Source: Ignavibacteriota bacterium (GTDB lineage Bacteria > Bacteroidota > Ignavibacteria > UBA10030). Taken from it: DNA of 50,495 bases. Every line of letters begins with the position of its first letter. Positions within the stretch are counted from its first letter, which is position 1. Made by a program: the position numbers and the translations under genes. This document shows, one piece after another, positions 15,587-24,473 of this stretch. The DNA is taken from assembly GCA_003170475.1 (NCBI GenBank), contig PMZI01000035.1, forward strand, positions 1 through 50,495, read 5' to 3'. The notes beneath the pieces are model-generated. The model was not told where the DNA came from and did no database searches. It saw nothing but the letters and a program-made list of their open reading frames with translations.

Positions 15587-16747
15587 TCAGACCTTCAGGA
15601 TGATGTTGTACTTGTACATTACCCAGGCGATAAGATAGAGCCCGAGCATGAACGCCACCGAATGCAGGAAGGAGGCGAACATCGGATCGCCGATCCACAG
15701 AAAGAATGTTTGATAGTACCATGTTTTCAGAGCGATGGGATTCCCATCTGCACCAGTCCACTTGATGAGCACAGTGAGTCGACCGACGAGTCCCGCAATC
15801 GCGAACATCGTGATTGCATTCAATCCATAGATCTGGAACGGCTTGGTCCATCCCTTGTAGCCCTTGACATCGATGATCCAGTAACAGAAAGCAAAGATGT
15901 TCAGCGCCAGACCAGCCATGAACACCGAATACGTGCTCGTCCAGATGTTCTTGTTGATCGGCAGCCAGTTGTCCATCAACAGGCCCATGAAGATCAACGC
16001 GTTTCCGAATACGAACATCCACGCTGTCTTCTCTTGTGGTGTTCGTTCCGATCGGATGAAATGTCCGGTGAGCACGCCGAAGAGCGTTGTCGCAATAGCA
16101 GGGAGCGTGCTGAAGATTCCCTCCGGATCAAAACCGGGGGCGGGAGCAGCGATCCATGTATGTCCGCTCAGGAGCATGGAATCAATATACCACGCAAGGC
16201 TTCCCTTCGCCTCAAGAACGCCGGCTCCAAAATCTGGGACCGGGACAGTCTTGATGAGAATCCAATAGACCACGAGGAAAATGATCGTCCATCGAACTTG
16301 CCAGAGACGGCTCGTGTAGAGAACAATGGAACCCGCAATAAGATAGCAGACGGCAATTCGCTGCAAAACGCCGGGAATCCGGATGGCTGCCCAACTGAAC
16401 TGGTGTCCGAAAATAAGGCCAAACGGAAAGCCATTGAGGAACAAGCCGATGGCAAAAATTGTCAAGGCTCTCTGGAAGGTGTGCAACATCAGCTTGTTGC
16501 GATCGGCCCCTTGTTCGACACGTTTCGAAAAAGAGAACGTCATGGCAACGCCGACGATCCAAAGAAAGAAAGGAAAAATGAGATCCGTGAAGGTCCATCC
16601 ATTCCATGCCGCATGTTTGAACGGTGGGTAGATGGAGGACCAGGAACCGGGATTGTTGACCATCATCATACCAGCGACGGTGGCACCACGGAACACATCC
16701 AGGGAAAGCAAGCGGCCGCTGGTTTTGGCCGTAGCCGATTGTGTCAT
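15587..16747 (-). CDS. HGSNAT/DUF5009-like membrane acyltransferase
   Basis: A 386-residue integral membrane protein with about ten hydrophobic helices. It starts with the family pattern RLLSLDVFRGATVAGMMMVNNPG and has the conserved PFKHAAWNGW, whose His is the proposed acetyl-carrier residue in heparan-alpha-glucosaminide N-acetyltransferase. Bacterial relatives (DUF5009/DUF1624) are thought to acetylate amino sugars or surface polysaccharides across the membrane. AAGGAG precedes its ATG. It is a single gene facing the marR operon. A GH20 hexosaminidase in the same window (46909-49458) could act on related sugars, but they are not linked in an operon. Confidence 0.88.
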   Translation of the reverse strand: MTQSATAKTSGRLLSLDVFRGATVAGMMMVNNPGSWSSIYPPFKHAAWNGWTFTDLIFPFFLWIVGVAMTFSFSKRVEQGADRNKLMLHTFQRALTIFAIGLFLNGFPFGLIFGHQFSWAAIRIPGVLQRIAVCYLIAGSIVLYTSRLWQVRWTIIFLVVYWILIKTVPVPDFGAGVLEAKGSLAWYIDSMLLSGHTWIAAPAPGFDPEGIFSTLPAIATTLFGVLTGHFIRSERTPQEKTAWMFVFGNALIFMGLLMDNWLPINKNIWTSTYSVFMAGLALNIFAFCYWIIDVKGYKGWTKPFQIYGLNAITMFAIAGLVGRLTVLIKWTGADGNPIALKTWYYQTFFLWIGDPMFASFLHSVAFMLGLYLIAWVMYKYNIILKV

Positions 16748-16833
16748 GGGAAGCTCCTTGAGTTATTCAATCTTTGAACGACGATCCAGAGCAGTAAATG
16801 CAACTCACCAACAGCTCCGTTGAGCCCGTGTTT

Positions 16834-16932
16834 CTACCCCCACGATGTACCTGACCTCAGAAAGAACACAATGATCCAACCCACGAGGAGTGCAACGACG
16901 ATGAGAATGCGGAGTTTCTTTTGTGAAGACAT
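16834..16932 (-). CDS. Possible 32-aa single-helix membrane protein
   Basis: On the - strand an ORF begins MSSQKKLRILIVVALLVGWI and continues hydrophobic to FLRSGTSWG, giving one membrane helix with a positive N-terminus. It lies alone between the acyltransferase and the CDF gene. No clear ribosome binding site was seen, so it may be noise. Confidence 0.3.
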   Translation of the reverse strand: MSSQKKLRILIVVALLVGWIIVFFLRSGTSWG

Positions 16933-17103
16933 GGAGAATTGTTCAGTGAGATTTTGTGCTGAGAAGATAGGTACTTTTATCGGGACAAGCAAAATGCAAA
17001 GTGCATCGGCACGGCATCAGCGGCTCTTTCTCTGCAATTCCGTCACCGTGTGCGTAAATGCGTGAAGCGCTTTCCAAATGAGCTCGACAAAATCAGCCCG
17101 ACA

Positions 17104-17137
17104 CGAAGATCTCTCCGCTCCTGCAGAGAGAGCTTCG
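17104..17137 (-). terminator. Stem-loop at the end of the nine-gene - strand operon
   Basis: CGAAG..CTCTC pairs with GAGAG..CTTCG around a ten-base loop, starting two bases after the CDF stop. There is no T-tract, so intrinsic termination is uncertain; it could be an RNA 3'-end stabiliser. Confidence 0.4.
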
Positions 17138-17138
17138 T

Positions 17139-18524
17139 TCAGCGCTGATCGACAGGCTCTGCATGGAGGGTGAACCGACGAACCTGCCCGAAGACCTGAT
17201 AAAGCTTCGTTTCCACTTCTGCGATGATTTGATGCACCTCCTCCAAAGTTCTTGCACTGTCCATTCTGCAGGTCAGGGTGATGTGATAATCGGAGGCATG
17301 CCGCAAAACAGAAATGTCGGTGCACGCGAGGATGCGTCGATCACGAAGAACGAGCTTTTCAATGGCAGCACAGAGCGCACGTTCATCCCGGGTTGCGTGC
17401 ATGGGTTCTCCCGGGTCGGCGAGGTACTCTTCAAGGTGAATTGTCACTTTCTCGACCGAAGGAATTTCCCTCCGGATTTGCTCCTCGATCTTGGAGGCGA
17501 GCGCATGAGCTTGAACAAACGTGTTCCCTTTTTTGTATTCCACATCGAAGTCAATAAAATACCCACCGCCTGAGCGATGGACTTCGAGATTGTGCGGCGG
17601 TGGAAGTCCTTTCTCGATAACGATCATCCGAACCCTATCGAGGATCGATTCATCTTCGGTCTGCATCGGCTCCGGATGAACCGTCATGTCGACCTCAGGA
17701 TGTACTCCCTGGATCGTTCGCTCAATCTCGTCCACAACGTGGTGAGCCAGTGCGAACGGCATCGTCCGCCGAAGTCCTACGGTAGCATCCACAAATGCTT
17801 TCGACCCCGACATGCGAACGCGCAACAACCGCACTTCCTGGACCCCATCGACCGACTTAATCTTCTCTTCAATCTGTTGTGCCAGTCCGTCGGGGACCCG
17901 ATCCATCAACGCATCGATGGTGCGACGGCCAAGCCGGTAACTGACCCCCAAAACCATCACGGCAACAGCCAACGCCGCCACCGCATCGAAACTGATATAG
18001 CCAAACGACACAAAAACTAATCCGGCGAGTACAGTCAACGACGACCAGATGTCGCTTGAAAAATGAAGAGCATCCGCTTCCAGTGCCTGGCTCTTGTATT
18101 TATTCGCCACTCGCTTGAGTGCACGAGATCGGCTGAAGTCAACTGCAATCGAAACAACAACGACGCCAAAGCTCCAGATGGTTGCCTCGACATGAGCAGA
18201 GCGTGCGATGAGGCGGCCGACTCCTTCCCAGATGATCCATCCGCAGGTCACGATCAGCAGGATCGTCTCGAACAAGGCGGAGATGTTCTCCATCTTCCCG
18301 TGTCCATACTGATGATCTTTGTCCGCCGGCTTATCGGAAACGCTGACGGCAATGTAGGTGATGAGCGCCGCGAGCAGATCTAACCCTGAGTGTGCCGCTT
18401 CGGAGAGAATTCCAAGACTGTTCGTGGAAAGACCAACGATCAGTTTCATCCCTGTGAGGGCAAGACCGGCGATCACAGAACTGAGGGCAATCGATTTCTT
18501 TTCACGAATACCTGATGCATCCAT
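17139..18524 (-). CDS. CDF (cation diffusion facilitator) family metal exporter
   Basis: A 461-residue protein with a six-helix N-terminal CDF domain and a long cytosolic tail. Metal-site residues appear in SEAAHSGLD (helix 2) and ALHFSSDIW (helix 5, HxxxD). The YGHGKMENISAL loop is a family hallmark. The usual length is about 300 residues. The extra C-terminal part seems to contain two further dimerisation (ZT_dimer-like) repeats: VDMTVHPEP, and KVTIHLEEY after it. Such proteins export Zn, Fe or Mn by proton exchange. The stop of the VanX-like gene and this start overlap by one base (TAATG). Confidence 0.9.
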   Translation of the reverse strand: MDASGIREKKSIALSSVIAGLALTGMKLIVGLSTNSLGILSEAAHSGLDLLAALITYIAVSVSDKPADKDHQYGHGKMENISALFETILLIVTCGWIIWEGVGRLIARSAHVEATIWSFGVVVVSIAVDFSRSRALKRVANKYKSQALEADALHFSSDIWSSLTVLAGLVFVSFGYISFDAVAALAVAVMVLGVSYRLGRRTIDALMDRVPDGLAQQIEEKIKSVDGVQEVRLLRVRMSGSKAFVDATVGLRRTMPFALAHHVVDEIERTIQGVHPEVDMTVHPEPMQTEDESILDRVRMIVIEKGLPPPHNLEVHRSGGGYFIDFDVEYKKGNTFVQAHALASKIEEQIRREIPSVEKVTIHLEEYLADPGEPMHATRDERALCAAIEKLVLRDRRILACTDISVLRHASDYHITLTCRMDSARTLEEVHQIIAEVETKLYQVFGQVRRFTLHAEPVDQR

Positions 18525-19606
18525 TAGTGTATCATCTCAAAGGTTGTCGTTCCGATGGGATACTGTCTCCACTCTTTGTAGTCGAAGTGCCACCATTCCG
18601 ATTCAAAGACTCTGAACCCTTCCGCTTCCATGGCCTGCCGCAGCAGACGGCGATACCACCGCTGGAGTGATGTTCCTCCCGGATATTCCGGATAGGCCCG
18701 GTGGGAAAACTCATCGTATCCACTCACCATCTCGACAGCCTGCCCTGTGTTGAGATCATACAGCGAAAGATCGACAGCACACCCCCGGTTATGACGGGAT
18801 CCCTTCGACGGATCTGCAACAAACTCCTTTTGCGCGACCGGCGTTGCATCCCAAAACATCTTGGTGACATACCAGGGACGATAAGCGTCATGAATCAGCA
18901 ATCCATAGCCCATGAGCCGCAGTGAGCGGTGCACGCGCACCAAAGCGTCGGCTGCCGGACGCTGAAGAAACGCTCTCGCCTGAGAATAGAACTTCTCCCC
19001 CACGAAATTGTTCGTCGACGAATACCGAATATCGAGATGAATGGTCGTGTCGAGACGCGTCAACTCTACGAGATCCGGCGGGAGGAATTTGCCTTCCTCT
19101 TTTGGCGGAGTGGCCCGCAACGCGTCGTTCCGCAACATGTCGACCGGTTTCAACGACTTGATGCGAAAGGACATTCCATGTTCATCTCCAAAGAACAACC
19201 GTTGGTGTGTTCTCCCGCCGGCTTCAATCGAGATCCCGGCGCCGTCCTTGTTCCTTTTAAAAATACAGACTTTTTCATCATACGGCCAGTCCGACTCCAG
19301 CAGAAAAGCGTCATTTCCGATCAGATTGAGCCGATAGCGATGATTCAATTTCGTCAGGAGGAAGAGATTCCTTTCTCGTTCAAGAACGCACAGTGTATCG
19401 TCACCAAGTGTATACTCACCGACAAGCCCCTTCCATTGCGCCGGAATGTCTAATGGTTTCGCCTGACTTCGTTCTTCCTGAAAAACTTGAGAAACCTCAC
19501 CTCTGACCCGGGAAGGCGGCGCAAGTTGCAGACAGCTCACCACCAGAACGATGGCAATCCTTGATGTGACGTTCAATCTCCCAATCCGATATTGCTTGGT
19601 ATCCAT
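18524..19606 (-). CDS. VanX-like D-alanyl-D-alanine dipeptidase with N-terminal extension
   Basis: A 360-residue protein. The C-terminal half (about residues 160-355) is an M15D dipeptidase: SRHNRGCAVD gives the zinc-binding SxHxxxxxxD motif, and SEWWHFD the ExWH catalytic/zinc motif. VanX-like enzymes hydrolyse D-Ala-D-Ala. Residues 20-40 contain a signal peptide-like segment. The next 110 residues (WKGLVGEYTLGDDTLCVL to LKPV) look like a DUF3471-type beta domain, not usual in VanX. So it is likely exported and may recycle cell-wall peptides, not give vancomycin resistance. It is four bases after the esterase. Confidence 0.88.
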   Translation of the reverse strand: MDTKQYRIGRLNVTSRIAIVLVVSCLQLAPPSRVRGEVSQVFQEERSQAKPLDIPAQWKGLVGEYTLGDDTLCVLERERNLFLLTKLNHRYRLNLIGNDAFLLESDWPYDEKVCIFKRNKDGAGISIEAGGRTHQRLFFGDEHGMSFRIKSLKPVDMLRNDALRATPPKEEGKFLPPDLVELTRLDTTIHLDIRYSSTNNFVGEKFYSQARAFLQRPAADALVRVHRSLRLMGYGLLIHDAYRPWYVTKMFWDATPVAQKEFVADPSKGSRHNRGCAVDLSLYDLNTGQAVEMVSGYDEFSHRAYPEYPGGTSLQRWYRRLLRQAMEAEGFRVFESEWWHFDYKEWRQYPIGTTTFEMIH

Positions 19607-19610
19607 GGTT

Positions 19611-20465
19611 TCAGAATTTCAGCACTTCGCGCATTCTCTTCAGTAACGGTTGGATTTCTGCATCCCAGTACTGCCAGCTGTGTCCTCCCGGAGTCTCGTG
19701 GTACTCATACGTAATTCCGGCTCCACGCAGAAGATCTGTAAGGGCTCGGTGGGCAGGCAGAAAACTTCTGTACCCATCTTGAGTTCCCATCGCCATGTAG
19801 AGATACGGCATGGACTCCTTTGATGTTTGGCGATAGAGGAGAAAGAGATCGTAGGTGGTCCGCGCGGTCCCGGACTTGTCCCCGAACGCGTGCCGGAGGC
19901 TTGGAAACAGGGAGCGTTCAGGTTGACGGCTCGTATCGCTCATCCCCCGCGGGAATGTGATCGCCCCGCTGAGCGAACCGGCAAATCTGAATTTCGCCGG
20001 ATGCCGAAGGGCAAGCATTAACGCGCCGTATCCTCCCATGGAGAGACCGGCAATTCCCTGCTTCATGGTGTCGATGGAATATGCCTTCTGGATATAATTC
20101 GGCAGATCATTGACCATGTAGTCTTCAAACCGATCGTTTGGCTCCATTGCCGAGTTCACGTACCACGAATTCTCTCCATCCGGCATGATAACGATCATCG
20201 GAACATCGCGGACGTATTCTGCGATTTTTGTCTTCGCACACCAATTGTCGTAACCTCCGCTGTATCCATGAAGAAGGTAGAGAACAGGATAGTGTATCCG
20301 CGGATCATACTTTGCCGGCATCAGGACGGACAACTTCTTCGTCCTGCCGAGGCTCGGCATATAGAAACTGTCGACCCTGGCAATCGACTGCCCCAGGAGA
20401 TCGGAACCCGAAAAGATCAAACACAGGAACAACGCACATCTTACAAAGCATAGGTTTGTTTTCAT
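19611..20465 (-). CDS. CE1/esterase D-like alpha/beta hydrolase, exported
   Basis: A 284-residue protein with signal peptide (CALFLCLIFSGSDLLGQS) and the esterase/feruloyl-esterase pattern. LLHGYSGGYDNW forms the oxyanion region, GLSMGGYGAL the nucleophile elbow with Ser, and GGHSWQYW carries the catalytic His. An Asp in GTQDGYR is the likely third residue. It probably hydrolyses acyl esters on sugars or small molecules in the periplasm. It lies 24 bases after the vWA gene and four bases before the VanX-like gene, in the same operon. Confidence 0.88.
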   Translation of the reverse strand: MKTNLCFVRCALFLCLIFSGSDLLGQSIARVDSFYMPSLGRTKKLSVLMPAKYDPRIHYPVLYLLHGYSGGYDNWCAKTKIAEYVRDVPMIVIMPDGENSWYVNSAMEPNDRFEDYMVNDLPNYIQKAYSIDTMKQGIAGLSMGGYGALMLALRHPAKFRFAGSLSGAITFPRGMSDTSRQPERSLFPSLRHAFGDKSGTARTTYDLFLLYRQTSKESMPYLYMAMGTQDGYRSFLPAHRALTDLLRGAGITYEYHETPGGHSWQYWDAEIQPLLKRMREVLKF

Positions 20466-20489
20466 AGGGATGTTTTGATGGTGTGATGA

Positions 20490-22643
20490 TTAGAGCATAC
20501 CGTGACGTTTCCGAAGAAACCATTCAAAAGCCAAAAGGAAAATGAGGAAACCGAGCATCCAGTCTTTGTTCCACAATTCCAGTTGTTGTGAAATACTCAC
20601 TTCACGAACTTTGAACTCGGGGAGCGATGCGAGATCCTCCGGGAGCCGTTGAAGATCCTCGGGTTCATAGTATCGTCCTCCCGTGCGCAAGGCAATCTGC
20701 CGGAGCAAATGCTTATTGGCTTTTGTGTCGAGATACTCTGCGTTCAATCCGCCGACAGAGAACGTCCCTTTCTCTTCGGCGATCTGCCGGCCGCCGCCTG
20801 CAACCCGTGCAGCGTAGTTGTAGTCGCCCTCGGGCAATGGATCAAAGGCCCCCTCGAACCGTCCGTTTCCCAAGGATGTGAGCGTGACCTGGCTTGATTG
20901 GCCTTTCTTTGTCACGGAGAGAGAGATTTCCGCTGCATCCATCGGCTTGTAGTTGTCATCGTAGACTTGTGCCGTAAACTCCACGGGATCTGACCCGGCG
21001 AAGACTTCCTTCGAGGGGCGAACCTGCACAGGCCTTTCATCGTCGCGCGTCACCAACCAGCGGACACTGTTGCTGATAATATTGTCGAGAAGTGGTTCCG
21101 CCCCGGCGATCCCCTCCGAGTAACTTTTCCAGCGCCAGATTCCATAGCAAGCGAGAGCAAGAGACTTCGACCGATTCACACGGCGACTGAGAAACAACGG
21201 GTCACCGGTCGTGACATTCTGAATCCGGGCACGGGCAAGAACTTCCGACTCGGGCTTTGCATGGAAAGATGCTCCCACCGCAAACACCGGGGGCAACTTG
21301 GTCCAAACATCGGCAATCGACGATCGCAGAATCGGGTGATTCCGCTGATCTTCTGACAACGCAAAGAACAACTGCGCTTCGTCTTCGGATGATGCCGGAA
21401 CGACAAATGGCAGATACGATTCAAGAATCTTGAGTTTCTGAAAATCTGTCGAGCGACTCGGAATAAAGAACAATCCCTTGCCGAGATCCGCCGCACGGGC
21501 AATTGCTGCAAGTGCAGTTCCCGAATCCCCGACCTTGGGATAGCCGATGAGAATCACACAGTCTGCATCCCGCAGGTACTGATCGGTGAGCGGCCCTTCG
21601 TAGAATTGTCCGTTGCCTCGTCCGATGTACGTTTTCAAATCTACGTTCTTATCGTCTTGAAGCGCCTCTCGAATCGCGCTGACATCCGGGCTGGGAGCCC
21701 CGGCAATGAGAACCACCTGCATCTTGCTCTTGAGCACCTTGACGAAGAACGACGATCGGTTGTTCTGATAGCTGATCTCTCCTTCAAGGTGAGAGACGTC
21801 GACTGCAAACTTCTGTGTGCCTTCGTGATCAGGAGTAAAGGAAAGCGGGACATCATACTCTCTGGTACCCGGCTCGAGCACAATCGTCTTGCGGTCAAGT
21901 GTTTTGCCCCCTTCGAGGAGTGTGACCTCAACGCGATCGTTCGATGCACCTGAGCTTTTGATCGTGGCGTTCACCGGAACCTTATTCCCGACGTAGCTGA
22001 TGGTGTTGGCAACGACCTTGCGGACAAGCACATCATGCGGTTCGCTGCTGTCCCCAATGCCGACGGCGAATACCGGTATTCCCAGTTCCTCTGCTTCATA
22101 CAGCGGGCTGGGTCCGGTGGTGACCGTTCCATCGGTGAGTAAGAGAACCCCCTGCAGGTTTCGTTCGGCCGTCAGAGCTTTCAATTGCTTCAGGGCTCCG
22201 CCGATGTCAGTTCCCTCTCCCGCGAAAGAGAGCGAATCTCTGGAAATCGTCTGAAGCATCCAAAGCTTTGTATCGAACGCCCCGTAGAGAATTTCGCTCT
22301 TCGACGATACCTCTTTGAACACCGGCGAATTGAGCGACTTCAACAACCGTTCCTTCCGATCGCCGGCCTTGTCTTGAATCGTCATACTCTTGGATTGATC
22401 GACAAGAACCGCGAGAATCGGCTTCTCAGTGCGATGATACACCAGAGAGAGAAGAGGTTCTCCCAGAAGCAGGAACAAAATGAAGAGGCTCAAGCCCCGG
22501 AGGGTTGTCAGAGTCAGCCGGATGAAGCGGGAGACGGGTGGAAGTGTGACCCGATAGGAAACGTGCGCGAACGCACCGGCTCCGATCGCCGCCAGGAGAA
22601 TCAGGAACGTATGGAAAGACGTGGCGAGGTGCAGATCGGGCAT
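20490..22643 (-). CDS. vWA domain-containing membrane protein
   Basis: A 717-residue protein. N-terminal helices (residues 10-70) anchor it to the inner membrane. A von Willebrand A-like domain follows, with the MIDAS start VLVDQSKSM (DxSxS) and VLLLTDGTVTTG. A second large part contains a glutamine-amidotransferase-like fold (VVLIAGAPSPDVSAI, DCVILIGYPK). The last segment is a C-terminal helix before RKRHG. This architecture is typical of MoxR-associated vWA proteins in Bacteroidota and Planctomycetes. MoxR lies two genes upstream. A chaperone-like or complex-assembly role with MoxR is inferred; the usual DUF58 partner is absent. Confidence 0.88.
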   Translation of the reverse strand: MPDLHLATSFHTFLILLAAIGAGAFAHVSYRVTLPPVSRFIRLTLTTLRGLSLFILFLLLGEPLLSLVYHRTEKPILAVLVDQSKSMTIQDKAGDRKERLLKSLNSPVFKEVSSKSEILYGAFDTKLWMLQTISRDSLSFAGEGTDIGGALKQLKALTAERNLQGVLLLTDGTVTTGPSPLYEAEELGIPVFAVGIGDSSEPHDVLVRKVVANTISYVGNKVPVNATIKSSGASNDRVEVTLLEGGKTLDRKTIVLEPGTREYDVPLSFTPDHEGTQKFAVDVSHLEGEISYQNNRSSFFVKVLKSKMQVVLIAGAPSPDVSAIREALQDDKNVDLKTYIGRGNGQFYEGPLTDQYLRDADCVILIGYPKVGDSGTALAAIARAADLGKGLFFIPSRSTDFQKLKILESYLPFVVPASSEDEAQLFFALSEDQRNHPILRSSIADVWTKLPPVFAVGASFHAKPESEVLARARIQNVTTGDPLFLSRRVNRSKSLALACYGIWRWKSYSEGIAGAEPLLDNIISNSVRWLVTRDDERPVQVRPSKEVFAGSDPVEFTAQVYDDNYKPMDAAEISLSVTKKGQSSQVTLTSLGNGRFEGAFDPLPEGDYNYAARVAGGGRQIAEEKGTFSVGGLNAEYLDTKANKHLLRQIALRTGGRYYEPEDLQRLPEDLASLPEFKVREVSISQQLELWNKDWMLGFLIFLLAFEWFLRKRHGML

Positions 22644-22675
22644 CAGTGTTTATCCAGACCTATGAGAGGCAAAGT

Positions 22676-24445
22676 CTACTTAACGTAGACAATCTTCTGC
22701 GAAAGCGCGGCACCCGAAACGTTCAGCCGGCAAATGTAGACGCCTGTTGCCACATGGTTGTTCGCATCGTCCACGCCATCCCGCCAGTAGAACGTGCTCA
22801 CACCCGGAGTCGATTTCCCCTTGTAGAGTGTGCGAACCTTTTGCCCGAGGACGTTGTAGATCGCGAGTTCCATTTCCTGTTCTGTCGGAGCATCGACGAT
22901 GATGGCTGTGGAACCGTTGAATGGGTTCGGATAGTTGTTATGAAGAACGAACCGTGTTGGGATAATGCCGTGTCCGTCGTTGCTATCGGCTGTCGTGCTC
23001 TGAACTGCCTTCAAAGCGTCGACCATTCCCCAACCAAAGAAGTTGTTCGGCCTGGTTGTCATGCCAGCGGCGATGTTGTAGAGGGGCTTTGCGGTTTGCA
23101 TCAACACATTGCGAACCTGCATGGGAGTCCACGTTGGATGTGCTGAAAACACGAGGGCAGCAACCCCAGCGGTTAAAGGTGTAGCATAGGAAGTTCCATC
23201 TGCACTGTGATAGCTGCCGGTCCCACCCGCCACATACACACTCACACCCTGGGCGACAACCTCCGGCTTTATTCGACCATCGGACGTTGGGCCCGTTGAA
23301 CTGAAACCCGCAATGGTACCGTCACTGTACACAGCACCAACAGAGACGATACTGTCCGCATCAGCCGGCGCAATCAAGGTGCCTGTGTTTTTCGTGCCGG
23401 ACTGGTAGTTTTGTTCATTTCCCATCGCTGTAACGAGCAGGACTCCTTTGCTGGCTGCAATACGCGCCGCTTTCGTCGTCGTGGCAGTCCTGCCATTCAT
23501 GTCTTGATAACCATAATCTGGCGGAACCGTGAACACGTTGTAGCCGAGGGACGATGAGACTACGTCTGCTCCACCGCGCTCCTCCCACTCCAGGCCTGCT
23601 ACGTAGTAATCCTCTTCGATATGGAAATCCGATGAGCCGCTGCTATCAACTTCCGTTTTCGCCAGGATAAACGAAGCCCCATAGGCGACACCAATCAATT
23701 GTCCGCTGAAGAAGCCTCCAAGCACAGAGAGTGTTGTCTCGCCATGATCTCCTTGGCCAGCGTACTCTCCCGGAGCAATGCTTGTGTTGCCGTCTCGTTG
23801 CACGAAGTCGGAATCCGCGATGACTTTGATAACCTTCAACGCCGGATGGACAGTGCGATAGTTGAAGCCGTCATCCAGCATGCCAATGATAACTCCGGTG
23901 CCGTTGATGCCGAGACTATGCACACCCACGACGTTTATATTGGAAAGCTGAGTAAGTGATGGACCGTAGCTGAGGTCGGCGGTGGATGCTCTTTTGAGCA
24001 AGGCTTGCGGTGCTCCGGACTCGATAACTCCCGGTTCGCGTCTGACAAGAACCGCAACTGGTCCAACGGAAGCAACGAATGGAAGCGAAGAGACCACAGA
24101 TTGTTGGACAGGCGTTAGTTCAGCTGAGACAGCATTGAACCAACGCGACATCGAACGGATGGTGATGCCAGAAGCCCGGAGTTGATCGAGATAGTTTTGA
24201 TTGACCGGGAGATCGAGTTCGTCGATGAGTTTGTCGGCAGGGAGAACCTTGGCGCGCCGCCAGAGTGCGTGATCCGAGATTCCCAGGGCCTGTGCGCTCA
24301 GAGTCGACAGATCAACGTGAGGGCCGCGGTCGCGCAGCGTGATCCAGTACCGCTGTGCCTGTTGAGCAACCGCAGACACACTGAATCCAACCATTAGAAG
24401 CGTGAGCCAGAGAGCTGCCGCGCCCTGCCGCTTTCCCTGTTTCAT
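22676..24445 (-). CDS. S8 family subtilase with T9SS C-terminal sorting domain
   Basis: A 589-residue exported serine protease. A signal peptide (WLTLLMVGFSVSAVAQQ) follows a basic start. The catalytic Asp is in GMLDDGF, His in GDHGETTL and Ser in DGTSYATPL. Residues 505-589 form a Por secretion/type IX sorting domain: NNYPNPFNGSTAI, AIYNVLGQKVRTL, GVYICRL, ending KIVYVK. So it is likely carried across the outer membrane by the T9SS. ATG 24445 is chosen since GGAGAG lies upstream and it yields the signal peptide; the longer frame to 24550 would overlap MoxR. It is between moxR and the vWA gene. Confidence 0.92.
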   Translation of the reverse strand: MKQGKRQGAAALWLTLLMVGFSVSAVAQQAQRYWITLRDRGPHVDLSTLSAQALGISDHALWRRAKVLPADKLIDELDLPVNQNYLDQLRASGITIRSMSRWFNAVSAELTPVQQSVVSSLPFVASVGPVAVLVRREPGVIESGAPQALLKRASTADLSYGPSLTQLSNINVVGVHSLGINGTGVIIGMLDDGFNYRTVHPALKVIKVIADSDFVQRDGNTSIAPGEYAGQGDHGETTLSVLGGFFSGQLIGVAYGASFILAKTEVDSSGSSDFHIEEDYYVAGLEWEERGGADVVSSSLGYNVFTVPPDYGYQDMNGRTATTTKAARIAASKGVLLVTAMGNEQNYQSGTKNTGTLIAPADADSIVSVGAVYSDGTIAGFSSTGPTSDGRIKPEVVAQGVSVYVAGGTGSYHSADGTSYATPLTAGVAALVFSAHPTWTPMQVRNVLMQTAKPLYNIAAGMTTRPNNFFGWGMVDALKAVQSTTADSNDGHGIIPTRFVLHNNYPNPFNGSTAIIVDAPTEQEMELAIYNVLGQKVRTLYKGKSTPGVSTFYWRDGVDDANNHVATGVYICRLNVSGAALSQKIVYVK

Positions 24446-24473
24446 GAGCTCTCCTTCAATGGCGCGTCCACCA

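Noticed and set aside
15569-16777. Open frame of 402 codons on the + strand
   Set aside because: It lies entirely opposite the acyltransferase gene, which has clear family motifs and a ribosome site; the + strand product is polar and unlike any family.
18524-19606. Vancomycin resistance gene
   Set aside because: Only VanX-type chemistry is present; there is no VanH, VanA-type ligase or VanRS pair, and Gram-negative context with a signal peptide suggests cell-wall peptide recycling.
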